From Artocarpus heterophyllus (Eukaryota; Streptophyta; Magnoliopsida; Rosales; Moraceae), in the NCBI GenBank assembly GCA_025403435.1, contig CM046351.1:1461796-1525795 (forward strand): a stretch of DNA of 64,000 bases, read 5' to 3'. How positions within the stretch are numbered: the first letter of the stretch is position 1; the number at the start of each line of letters is the position of its first letter. The translations under genes were made by a program, and so were the position numbers. Below the pieces are notes generated by a model. The model did not search any database. It worked only from the letters and a program-made list of their open reading frames with translations, and was not told the DNA's origin. Of this stretch, positions 12,247-23,444 are shown one piece after another.

Positions 12247-12768
12247 TTATTCCCCATCCAGTTTTCTTATGGCTTGGCAAACAGGATCTAGAAATACCAT
12301 ATTCCTGAGGCGTTGTCTTTCTGTATAAAATTTAGGCCAGAGTTTAAAAATAGCTCCTTGAACATATCCACTAGGGTGACCGTGGAGAGGAGGATGGATA
12401 CTATCCAAGTTCTCCTTTGAAAGTCCATTCCTACAAAACCTTATTTTATCCTCTCTATTCGTAGACATATAACCAGGTGAAGTACATTTACCGTTACAAT
12501 TTTGTCTTCCACATTTGTTACAAGTGACCACGATGGCACGAGCTCTTCTTTTCATTGCACTACGACTGGTACCTGTTCCTGGTAAACCGACATCTTGACT
12601 AAAGTCACTCGGACGGATCTTCCCCTCTATTAACATTCTCACATCACAAGGGATACCAAAACGCATAAGAATCCACAACCGAGTAATTCTAGCCTTATAT
12701 TTCTTTCTGAGAATCTTTTGGGAGAGTGATGGGAAATACTTTCTCATGTGTTGGTACTTTGGGTCCAT
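12247..12768 (-). CDS. Basic Cys-rich protein of unknown function in the retrotransposon
   Basis: 173 aa, ATG at 12768, upstream of the LOG-like ORF in element sense. Strongly basic throughout. The N-terminal third (RKKYKARITRLWILMRFG, ~21-38) is followed by KRRAR (73-77) and a four-Cys cluster at C83, C86, C91, C95 (C-x2-C-x4-C-x3-C). The spacing resembles a retroviral zinc knuckle in which His is replaced by Cys. The layout of a basic patch followed directly by a compact Cys cluster also resembles cysteine-rich nucleic-acid-binding proteins of some plant RNA viruses such as carlaviruses. Either reading suggests RNA/DNA binding, but that is inference; I do not recognise a family with certainty. 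No introns or frameshifts. Confidence 0.6.
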   Translation of the reverse strand: MDPKYQHMRKYFPSLSQKILRKKYKARITRLWILMRFGIPCDVRMLIEGKIRPSDFSQDVGLPGTGTSRSAMKRRARAIVVTCNKCGRQNCNGKCTSPGYMSTNREDKIRFCRNGLSKENLDSIHPPLHGHPSGYVQGAIFKLWPKFYTERQRLRNMVFLDPVCQAIRKLDGE

Positions 12769-14228
12769 GATGAGATGAAAGAAGAGTAAATAGAAAGGAA
12801 AAATTAAGATAGTAAATTGCAGAATCCTAGAATTCCTTCTTCTTTTAGAGGAAAAGAAGAATTTCTAATGAAAAAGAAGAGGATTTGCGATTTAGAGAGA
12901 AAATAACAAATTAAGAGAGAAAAAGTGAACTCGGAGAAATAAACTCTTATGCACAGTAAACGTATATGTAAACAATAATTAAACCACTGTATATGACACG
13001 TATAGAGACCACGTGGGAGAGACAGTGTGAATCAAACTGATTTAAGATTTGAACTAGGCCCAAATGTTCTAAGTTGAAAATGGTCAGGTTGTTTCGGGCC
13101 TTAACACATTTGGAACGAATTAAATAACAAACATAAAATTGAAAACCAATTTGTATAAATCTTAAACCCAATTCAAAGTCCACTATAGATAAAGTTAACT
13201 ATAAACAACAAATCTAATTTAACGACAACAAGGATCTTCCTGAATGATATTTAAAATCATTTCATAACAACATAATCCTCCAGCAACTCAAATAATTTTG
13301 TTTTAATCAAAACTTTATTGAACAATACAAACACCCATATGTTATTCATAATACTTAACATCTATCAATGGATTCATCATCATTGCTACCAAGGGTTTAG
13401 AATGCGACTAACCTTGAAATCAATACGATTTACGTCTTCCAACGTAGACCATATAAATGAACAAAGACACTTGATGTTACTACTTAAGAACATCTACAAT
13501 CCCCACAATTCTACTTATACAATATATAATTTTTTTCATATAACAAAACCTTAGGTAACCAAAAGATTCACTGATACACTTAAATACAATGTACGTAACA
13601 AAATATTCCAATTTTGAGATTCATGCATTCTAGACTTTACACAGTCTCAACAGACCAAAAGTCTAACATTTATCTCTCTCAAGATTCAATACCATGATTC
13701 CCAACTTATATCATATTCCTCAAATATATAGAACTTTTAAGAAAAGACATTGACACTTATGTGCTCCATCGAATCCACACATAATCATTACTTAGGTTTG
13801 AATCAATTACGAAAAATATGCCAAACTTTAAAATCAATAAATCAAGCCTTATATTTCTTATTGTTTTTCACGAGACAAAAGGCTCTTAAATCCTCGTATC
13901 TATACGAATTTCTCATCGTTTATACGAATTAGATATGCTTATAGATCCAAATATTATACGAATCTCTCGTAAGCATTCTACTTATAAACTCATTCCATAT
14001 AATTATCATTCCCTTATAACTATTAATACTTTCCTTCTATATAATTATTGTACTCATATAACTATTGATATTTTCATTCTATGGCCTTTCCATGTTACAT
14101 CCTTCTAGACTGTATAAATTAATGTAAAGGTTCATTTTGATGATGACACTGAAAATTCAGCTTCAAAACCATCTCAAAAATATATTTTTTTAAAGTGGTG
14201 CTACACTCCCTAGGTTAACCGAACCTAG
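12769..14228 (-). other. 5' internal region of the LOG-bearing element, non-coding
   Basis: AT-rich DNA between the primer site and the first ORF in element sense. Short ORFs on both strands show no protein-like composition. It may hold the packaging and leader signals of the element RNA. Confidence 0.5.
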
Positions 14229-14240
14229 GCTCTGATACCA
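14229..14240 (-). promoter_or_regulatory. Primer binding site, initiator tRNA-Met
   Basis: The minus strand reads TGGTATCAGAGC, complementary to the 3' end of plant initiator tRNA-Met, seven bases after the 5' LTR end (GTTACA). This fixes element orientation and marks 14248-16606 as the 5' LTR. Confidence 0.92.
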
Positions 14241-14247
14241 AAAATTC

Positions 14248-16606
14248 TGTAACGCCCCTATATGGGGGTTAACAGTTTTTAATGAGATAAAATAAAAATA
14301 AATAATAAAAGTAAAACCTTAAAGATTAAAATTTGCCCGGGACTTAAATGAAAACTCTCAACTCAAAAATAAAAATATAAACGACAAATAAACCACAGTT
14401 TTAATGTAGCACCTTAAATTTAATAATATAAACTGTTGTCATCATCATTTTAACCCTCAACACATTATAATACAGTCACAGAAAGTAACAATTGATGCTT
14501 ACATTATCATGAAGAACATTCTTTACAATTGAGCAGTCCCAATGTAATATAGTTACATCGCTTCCTCAACTATATTTCTCGTAGCCACCTCACACTTAGT
14601 GAGTCCTGAAAAGATATAAACATAAGGGAATGAGCAACACTATGCTCAGTAGAGAAAGCCATTACTCACCTTTAGGTTTTTATCATTACCACATTAAAAT
14701 CTGCATGGTTAGTAGGTTACATCATATTCCAGATTATGAGGTTTATTATGATCACATCTTATGGATACCGTAGTTAATCATTACCAAGTGTCATAATTAC
14801 ACATTTATACAAATATTACCAATCATCATTGTTCCTAGGTATCCATGTTAAATTGAGTATCACTCAACTCATCGAGACCCAAATGGGCGCACTTGATCAC
14901 CCTATAAACATTCCAAGGGTGTTCCGGTGAGGGGACATCAAGCCCCGAGTCCTCACCAAGTCGATTCCTGTACAGTGTGTTCTGGGACTTTCAACCCAAG
15001 GAAGCGTCATCGCCTTCCCCCTATTTTACCTTTTAGGGTATTCATGCCCAAGGACGTAACCGTCGCCCTCTTCATGTCTTACAATTTCTCTATATTGAAT
15101 CATTATCAATAGAGTTAGTTTTCCTAACCATGCTTCTCAATTTATAACATGTGTAAATTCATTATGTTCCTCGCCGTACAATACAAGACGAGTCCATGTC
15201 ATAGTTTCATATGTGATACTCATATAATATCAGTTCAACATAGATATATATATTGCGGCAAAACAATCAATTTTAATTCTATAAAAACCTTACAAAAGAT
15301 GAGTAATAGAATCCCTACCTTTCAAGCTTATCAACAATCTTTTAATCCTGGAATCAGTTAACGTTAGCTCCATACTCCCTTGATCCTAAGGCGTGCATAA
15401 GGACAATTAAAACTAAAGCACAACATACAACTACATTCATAAATAAATCATGTGTAAACCTATCTTACTAGTATGCCATTAAAGCTTTTATATAAATCTC
15501 TTTTGAATACCACAGTAAACAATTTTTGTCTTAACACAATATAAAATGTGAACAAGTAATCTATATGTTTTAGTCCCTAATAAGATTCATCAATCACTTA
15601 GGATAATATTGGAAAGGTTGCAAGACATTAAAGAATTAGGTGGTGAGCAAAGATGGGTTCTTGGTTCAGGTTAGCAGCTGGTATACCATAACAAACTGGC
15701 AGATTTACTAGTTTCCAATACAAAAATTAAATAATTCTTAGAAAATAAAATACAACTCCGATTTAGGTTTATGATAGCTCGTTAGAAAGCCTAGGATGCT
15801 ACTTTTCAAATATGCAAACCAATTCATAAAATTCATTTTAATTTAATCTTAGAATTTCAAGAAATAACCACTGCCCATAGAGGTATTACAAAGTTTAACA
15901 ATATAAATTTTCTGTCTAGGGCATATACACTTAGACTTCATACATATGCTCCAAAATAGCAACAAACATATACTTAGGTTTAAGAACGCAAATTTGAATA
16001 ATCCTTTAGTATAAAAGAAAATTTATAAATGAAAGACTAAATTTGTTCATAAGATTCTAACCTCGGATTATGGTTAGTTGGAAGCTTGAAATGGCTTCAA
16101 AACAGGTTCCTTTACTTCGGTATGACTGAAATTCTTGCTCAAATGGAGGTGATGGTGGCTGATTTTTATGGCTGCCTTGAAGAAGTTCTCTAAGTATTTT
16201 GCTTCAGCAAAGAAATGAGAAGAAGAGTGTGGGAACCGTGGAAGAGAAAGGAAGAAAAGATGAAGTCTTTGAAGAGAAGTGATAGAAACAATTATAGAGG
16301 AGACATGTTGAAGCATGTCACGGAGGAAATAAAGAAAATGAGGGTCAAGAGTAGTTGGAAAAGATATCCTTATGTCTCATCCAAAGACTTTAACACACAT
16401 AATGCCAATATGACATTTTTGAGATTTATTAGAAGTTCTAAGGCTTTTTAGTAATCATACTAAATAAATATAGGAGAATTTTAGAAAACTTAAAAATAGA
16501 TAAAAATAAATATTATAAAATAAATTTAAATGAAGCAATTTTTTTTTATACATTAAAAATTAATTTAATTACCTCAATACCCGTTAGGAGAATAACGGGT
16601 GTCACA
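14248..16606 (-). repeat. 5' LTR of the LOG-bearing retrotransposon
   Basis: 2,359 bp, TGTGAC...TTACA on the minus strand, followed outside by the GTAAG duplication (16607-16611). It should contain the promoter that transcribes the LOG-like ORF. Confidence 0.92.
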
Positions 16607-16611
16607 GTAAG

Positions 16612-17393
16612 GATTCAGGACCAGGGTCGGTCAAGGTCGGGGACAGGATTTGGGACAGATGTTGAGGTTGAGATTTGGGACTAGTGTTAGGGTTGAGATT
16701 TGAGATCGAGGTTAGGGTCGAGGTAAGGATTCAAGTTTAGTGCCAGGGTCGAGGTCGAGGCAGGGATTTGGGACCAAGCTTAGGGTCAGGATTTAGGACC
16801 GGTATCGGGGTGGGGATTCGGGGTCAAGGTTGGGATTAGATCAAGACCAAGGTCAGGATCGAGATTTAGTACTGGGTCTAGGTCGGGGTCCGAATTTAGG
16901 AAACCCAACCTCGGCTTCGAATCTTTACCTTGACCTCGATCCTAGTCCAAAATCCTGACCCTTACCTCGGCCCCAATTCTCGATCTCGATTCCAAATCCT
17001 AATCCTGACTTTGGCCTCAAATCCTGACCCCAACTCCGACTTTGGTCCTGAATTTTGATCCAAAATTCCGACACCAACCCTAAATCCTGACTATGACCCC
17101 TGGTCTTAAATTTCAACTTCCACCCCAACCCTGACCCTAGTTTCAAATCCCGGCCTCGAATCCTGACTCCTGTCCTCCCAACCCCAATCCCGATCTTAAA
17201 TACCGACTTCGACTCTAGTCCCCAATTTTGACCTTGAAACTTGACCTCAACCCAGGTCCTTAATCTTGACCCAGAATCCTAACCTGACCCGACTGCGAAT
17301 CATGACCCTGACACTAGTCTCGAATCTCGACCCTATTCCCTAATCTCGACCCCAATATCAGTTCTAAATCCCAACCCTAACCCAATCACAGCC
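16612..17393. repeat. Degenerate repeat, G-rich to C-rich switch
   Basis: At about 16905 the repeat flips strand: GGTCGGGGTCCGAATTTAGG runs into CCCAACCTCGGCTTCGAATC. This marks the centre of the foldback-like inverted repeat. Confidence 0.7.
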
Positions 17394-19773
17394 TGTAATG
17401 TCCTTATATGGGGGCTAACAGTTTTTAATGAAATAAAATAAAAATCAAAAATAAAAGTAAAACCTTAAAAATAAAGTTGCTCGAGACTTAAATGAAAACT
17501 CTCAAATCAAAAATAAAAATATAAACGATGATTAAACCACAGTTTAATGTAGCACCTTAAATTTAATAATATAAAACTATCGTCATCATCATTTCAACCC
17601 TCAATGCATTTTAATACGGTCACAGAAAGTAACAATTAATGCTTATATTATCATGAAGAACATTCTTAGCAATTAAAGCAGTCCCAACATAATATAGCTA
17701 CATAGCTTCCTCAACTATTTTTCTCGTAGCCACCTCACACTTAGTGAGTCCTGAAAGGATAAAAATATAAGGGAATAAGCAACAATATGCTCAATAGAGA
17801 AAACCATTACTCACTTTTAGGTTTTTATCATTACCACATTAAAACCGGCATGGTTAGTTAATACTCATCATTATCCATATTATGAGATTTATTATAATCA
17901 TATTTCGTGGATACCATAGTTAATCATTGCCGAGTTTCATACATATACATATATACAAATATTACAGTTCATCATTATTCCTAGGTACCCACGTTTAATA
18001 GAGCATCACTCAACTCATCGAAACCAAAATGGGCGTGCTTGATCACCCTTTAAACATTCCAAGGGTGTTCTGGTGAGGGGACATCAAGCCCCGAGTCCTC
18101 ACCAAGTCGATTCATGTACAGTGTGTTCTGGGACTTTCAACCCAAAGAAGCGTCATCACCTTCCCCTTATTTTACCTTTTAGGGTATTCGTGCCCAAGGA
18201 CGTAACCGTCGCCTCTCTTCACGTCTTATCATTTCTCTATATTCAATTATTATTTATAGTTAGTTTTCCTAACCATACTTCTCAATTTATAACAACATGT
18301 GTCAATTCATTACATTATTCGCCGTACAATACAAGACGAGTCAATGTCATAGTTTCATATGTGATACTTATATAATAGCGGTTCAACATAGATATATATA
18401 TATATATATATATCTTGCGGTAAAATAATCAATTTTAATTCCTTAAAAACCTCACAAAAAATGAGTAATAGAATCCCTACCTTTCAAGCTTATCAACAAT
18501 CTTTTAATCCTGGAATCAATTAACGTTAGCTGCATACTCCCTTGATTCTAAGGCGTGCATAAGGACAATTAAAACTAAAGCACAACATACTACTATATTC
18601 ATAAATAAATCATGTGTAAATCTATCCTACTAGTATGCCATTAAAGCTTTTATGCAAGTCTCTTTTGAATACCGCAGTAAACAATTTTTGTCTTAACATA
18701 ATATAAAATGTAAACAAGTAATCTATATGTTTTAGTCCCTAATAAGATTCATCAATCACTTAGGATAATATTGGAAAGGTTGCAGGACATTAAGGAATTA
18801 GGTAGTGAGCAAAGATGGGTTCTTGGTTTAGGTTAGCAGCTGGTATACCATGACAAACTGGCAACTTTATTAGTTTCCAATCCAAAAATTAAAAAAGTTC
18901 ATAGAAAATAAAATACAACTCCGATTTAGGCTTATGACAGCTCGTTAGAAAGCTTATGATGTCTACTTTTTAAATATTCAAACAAATTTATAAAATTCAT
19001 TTTCATTTAATCCCTGAATTTCAAGAAAGAGCCACTACCCATCAAGGTATTGCAAAGTTTAACAATATAAATTTTCTGTCCAGGGCATATACACTTAGAC
19101 TTTATACATATGCTCCAAAATAGCAACAAAACATTTACTTAAGTTTAAGAACGCAAATTTGAATAATCCTTGAGTATATAAAAAAATTATAAATGAAAAA
19201 ATAAATTTGTTCATAAGATTCTAACCTCAGATTATGGTTAGTTGGAAGCTTAAAATGGCTTCAAAATAGGTTCCTTGACTTCGGTATGGCTGAAATTTTT
19301 ATTTAAGTGGAAGTAATAGTGGCTGATTTTTATGGCTGCCTTGAAGAAGTTCTCTAAGTATTTTGCTTCAGCAAAGAAATGAGAAGAAGAGTGTGGAAAC
19401 CGTGGAAGAAAAAGGAAGAAAAGATGAAGTCTTTGAAGAGAAGTGATAGAAGCAATTATGGAGGAGACATGTTGAAGCATGTCACGGAGGAAATAAAGAA
19501 AACGATGGTCAACAGTAGTTGGGAAGGATATCCTCATGTCTCCTCTGGAGACTTTAACACACATAATGCCAAAATGACATTTTTGAAATTTATTAGAAGT
19601 TTCAAGGCTTTTTAGTAAACATACTAAATAAATATAGGAGAATTTTAGAAAATTTAAAAACAGATAAAAATAAATATTGTAAAATGAATTTTAAATGAAG
19701 CAAATTTTTAGTTGGTACACTAAAAATTAATTTAATTACCTTAATACCCGTTAGGAGAATAACAGGTGTCACA
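17394..19773 (-). mobile_element. Solo LTR of the same Ty3-type family (older copy)
   Basis: 2,380 bp from TGTAATGTCC to GGTGTCACA on plus, so the LTR sense is minus. Colinear with 7639-9997 but with many substitutions and small indels, including an (AT)n expansion near 18392. Flanks CAGCC/CGGCC match at 4 of 5 positions, consistent with an old target duplication. No internal sequence, primer site or second LTR adjoins it. Confidence 0.85.
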
Positions 19774-20155
19774 CGGCCCCAAATCATAGCCTTGACCTTG
19801 GTATCGGTCACGAATCTCGACCCCAACCCTTGTCCTAAATTTCGATCTTGACCCCGATCTTAAATCCTAAACCTGACCCCAAATCTTAAACCCTAATCCC
19901 GACCCTGACCAGGGTCGTAAATCCCAACCCCGACCATAGTCTCGAATCTCGATTTCAACCCTGGCCTTAAATCCCGACTCTTGTCCTGAATCCTGACACC
20001 GATCAAAATCCTGACCGTGACTCTAATCTCGAATCCCAACTTCGACCTAACCCTAAACCCTAATCCTGAATCTCGACCCCCAATCTTAGTCCTAAATCCC
20101 ATCTTCAAATCCCGACCCTAGACCCTGGTCTTGAATCTTATTCTAAAATTTCAAC
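19774..20155. repeat. C-rich degenerate repeat (right arm of the foldback-like element)
   Basis: Continues the C-rich unit (AATCCTGACCCCGA-like) interrupted by the solo LTR, and ends in AT-rich sequence that mirrors 6995-7130. Confidence 0.65.
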
Positions 20156-20664
20156 TTCTATGTCAAAATTTATATCTTCTAAATATTTGATTGGTTTATT
20201 AATGTGAACTTTTCGTTTAAATTATAAAATACGGTTTAATACTGAGATTTTTTGTTGTATTTAATGTCACGACTTTTATTGTATTAATTTTTAATTTCGT
20301 ATTAAATACTACAATACATATATGTTACCAAATATTGTATTATTTTTAAATAATACAATACAAAATGTTAATACGGCTTGCCAAATGTGTCGTAATGTGA
20401 CATTTAACATGAAGATTCTAACGAGGAGCAAAGATGGTAAACTAACCTAATAACTTTTAGTTCTAAAAAAAAAAAGAAAAACTTAACAAATTTTAGTATG
20501 ACGGTTCTATCAAAAACAAATTTCAAGGAGACGATCCTATGCTTGATAACTTTTCAAATGGAAATTCACACGTAATACAAAGTTCATATTACAAGAGCCT
20601 AAACTTTTTTGTTAAAGCATAATTTCATATATATATGTGAGCCTAACCATTTCCACAATATTGA

Positions 20665-23061
20665 TGTGACACCCGTTATTCTCCTAAGGGTATTAAGGTA
20701 ATTAGATTAATTACCTAGTATATATATAAAAAAAAAATCAGAAAATCTCTCATAATTCGAAACTCTCTCTCTCTCTACTTTCTCTCTCTAAAAAAAAATT
20801 CTCTCTCTCTCCTCAAAGATCGTTTGAGATTTCGGCATCCGTTTTCGACACCTCCCGCACCAATGGAAAGCTCTCGACGAGCTGAGTCCAACGAGGTGCC
20901 GCGCCGCCCAAAACGCCGCCGGAGGAGACCACACGCGCCGCCCAAAGTGGCGGCAAAACCCATTTCTTTCCGACGAGATATCTTCGCCGTCCGACGTCCG
21001 ATCGACGTGATTCTTGTTCCTACACGACCACCGTGATGAGAGGAACAAAACCCACCCTTGGTGGCAGCTCAACAATCGCCGGATTGCTCTGCCCGCCTAT
21101 TGCCGCCGTGCACCGCCGCCCCCATGGTGGAACTCCACCTTGCCGGAGGAGGTGACTGACACCACCCCTCCCAATGAGTTCAGAGGATCAAGGGGAGTAA
21201 AACCCCTCGATCAATTGCACGGAAGGAGCCGGTTTAGCCGGAGAACGGCCAACGCCGCCGTCAACCGCCGCGGGAGCCTCCGTTTTGGCTCTTCCCAGCC
21301 ACGTTTCTTCAAATTGGATGAGTGGAAATGCTCATAGGAGGATGGGTAGCAAAAGCCCTCAGCCAATTTCAGGTTTCCATCGTCGGAGAATCAAGATCGG
21401 AGCTCATCCATTTCTACCGACGTTGTACTTCACGACCCGCTATGTTAGAGGCAGAATTGGGTGAAATTGACCCCGCCATTGGACTCAGAAGGGTCAATTT
21501 AGGGGGGGTAGGCCCGAGCCCAGCTGCCAACGGACCCCGATTGACACCGGTCAACGACGGTCAAAGTCGGTCAACGCCGGTCAACGGTGGTCAACGTCGG
21601 TCAACGGCCAGTCAAAGGCTAAATTGGAATTTTGTGATCCGGACCTCCGATTGAAGATCTGAGACCGCCTCCTGACTCGTTTCGATGCTCTGGATGCAAT
21701 GGTGACCTCCGTTTGAGCAAATTCTACTCCGATGAAAATCATCCGGTACCGACTGCACGCGAATCGAGGCGATTCAAACAGCAGTATCGGAGTCCAGAAT
21801 GACGTTTTCAAGAATGTATGATCTCCAGGAAGCATTCCTAGCCATTCATAGTAGCTCGAGGAGCACTACAGATGATGCTTCATAGATACAGCGAGATACA
21901 ACTGGATCTGTTTTGCTTGGAGTTCAAGATCAAGGGAGTATGGAGCTAACGTTAATTGATTCCAGGATTAAGAGACTGTTGATAAGCTTGAAAGGTAGGG
22001 ATTCTATTACTCATCTTTTGTGAGGTTTTTATAGAATTAAAATTGATTGTTTTGCCGCAATATATATATATATCTATGTTGAACTGATATTATATGAGTA
22101 TCACATATGAAACTATGACATGGACTCGTCTTGTATTGTACGGCGAGGAACATAATGAATTGACATATGTTATAAATTGAGAAGCATGGTTAGGAAAATT
22201 AACTCTATTAATAATGATTTAATATAGAGAAATTGTGAGACATGAAAAGGGCGACGGTTACGTCCTTGGGCATGAATACCCTAAAAGGTAAAATAGGGGG
22301 AAGGTGACGACGCTTCCTTGGGTTGAAAGTCCCAGAACACACTGTACAGGAATTGATTTGGTGAGGACTCGGGGCATGATGTCCCCTCACCGGAACACCC
22401 TTGGAATGTTTATAGGGTGATCAAGTGCGCCCATTTGGGTTTCGATGAGTTGAGTGATACTCAATTTAACATGGATACCTAGGAACAATGATGATTGGTA
22501 ATATTTGTATAAATGTGTAATTATGACACTTGGTAATGATTAACTACGGTATCCATAAGATGTGATCATAATAAACCTCATAATCTGGAATATGATGTGA
22601 CTTACTAACCATGCAGATTTTAATGTGGTAATGATAGAGGTGAGTAATGGCTTTCTCTACTGAGCATAGTGTTGCTCATTCCCTTATGTTTATATCTTTT
22701 CAGGACTCACTAAGTGTGAGGTGGCTACGAGAAATATAGTTGAGGACGTGATGTAGCTATATTACATTGGGACTGGTTCAATTGTTGAGTATGTTCTTCA
22801 TGCTAATGTAAGCATCAATTGTTACTTTCTGTGATTGTATTACAATGTGTTGAGGGTTAAAATGATGATGACAACAGTTTATATTATTAAATTTAAGGTG
22901 CTACATTAAAACTGTGGTTTATTTGTCGTTTATATTTTTATTTTTGAGTTGAGAGTTTTCATTTAAGTCCCGGGCAAATTTTAATTTTTAAGGTTTTACT
23001 TTTATTATTTATTTTATTTTATCTCATTAAAAACTGTTAACCCCCATATAGGGGCGTTACA
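20665..23061 (+). mobile_element. Solo LTR, opposite orientation, variant 5' half
   Basis: 2,397 bp, TGTGACACCC...GGGGCGTTACA, with perfect ATTGA duplications (20660-20664, 23062-23066). The first ~60 bp and the last ~1.1 kb (from ~21930) match the LTRs at 7639/14248. The middle ~1.2 kb (about 20730-21920) does not match them. It is GC-rich, starts with a CT microsatellite (20763-20812), and contains the six-fold GGTCAA array at 21549. This looks like a different LTR subfamily or a recombinant. Confidence 0.85.
21549..21604 (-). promoter_or_regulatory. Six W-box cores (TTGACC) at exact 10-bp spacing in an LTR
   Basis: GGTCAA begins at 21549, 21559, 21569, 21579, 21589 and 21599, i.e. TTGACC on the minus strand about once per helical turn. 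TTGAC[C/T] is the WRKY-factor core. The array sits in the 5' half of the LTR, where retrotransposon promoters lie. WRKY responsiveness is inferred. Confidence 0.55.
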
Positions 23062-23444
23062 ATTGATTAGAAAGAAGCCAGTCATATCCATTTGCATTGT
23101 CCATTAATGAAGAAAATAGAATTAATGTATAAACGTCGGTAAGCGCAAAACAAGAAGGCAAAAAAGAAGAGCGACATTGCAACTATAACAACGACAATAA
23201 ACTTGAATTTATTTTCACTCTTTTGATGTCGTTTTTAGAAAAAATGTTTAGTCGTCGTTTTAGTATCCTTCAATTTCGATTCCCAAATAAAATATTATCG
23301 TTGTCGTTTTTTCCCGACAAAGAAAGCCGCGAAGAATATTCCTTAGGTTATAATGGCCGGTTCTTAACCAAATCATCTTCTGTCTGTCACACGCATCAAA
23401 CTCAACGGCCCCGTTGCTTCCTCAGATTCGGAGCTCCCCCTCCA

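Larger units (their letters stand above)
7639..16606 (-). mobile_element. Complete Ty3-type LTR retrotransposon without gag-pol, carrying a LOG-like ORF
   Basis: 8,968 bp, minus strand. LTRs at 14248-16606 (5') and 7639-9997 (3'), each 2,359 bp, run TGTGACACCC...GGGGCGTTACA; I saw no difference between them. GTAAG target duplications are at 7634-7638 and 16607-16611. The primer site TGGTATCAGAGC (initiator tRNA-Met) is at 14229-14240. A polypurine tract (AAGGGGGGTAG) is at about 10001-10012, preceded on the minus strand by TTCGAGGACGAAATTTC, typical of the 3' end of plant Ty3 (Tekay/Del-like) elements. The 4,250-bp interior has no protease, RT or integrase. It has two intact ORFs in element sense: 12247-12768 (basic, Cys-rich) and 10953-11603 (LOG-like). 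It must be mobilised in trans. Confidence 0.9.
6978..20391. mobile_element. Foldback-like element with long repeat-built arms, split by LTR insertions
   Basis: Outer ends are AT-rich blocks of TATTGTATTG repeats (~6995-7130 and ~20270-20370, inverted) with related termini (GGGCATGTTTAACACACC left; CGACACATTTGGCAAGCC right, reverse complement; 10 of 18 match). Inside lie degenerate tandem repeats of a ~25-bp unit like GAGATTYGRGACCRAGGTCR. They are G-rich on plus at 7145-7638 and 16612-~16905, then switch to C-rich at ~16905-17393 and 19774-~20155. Removing the two LTR insertions leaves an inverted repeat of roughly 2 x 0.8-0.9 kb centred near 16905. This fits a foldback-type DNA element; no clean target duplication was found, so the class is inferred. 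Confidence 0.5.

Noticed and set aside
20824..21654. Overlapping GC-rich ORFs in the solo LTR
   Set aside because: GC-rich sequence gives long frames on both strands; no protein motif, and the region is bounded as an LTR by ATTGA duplications.
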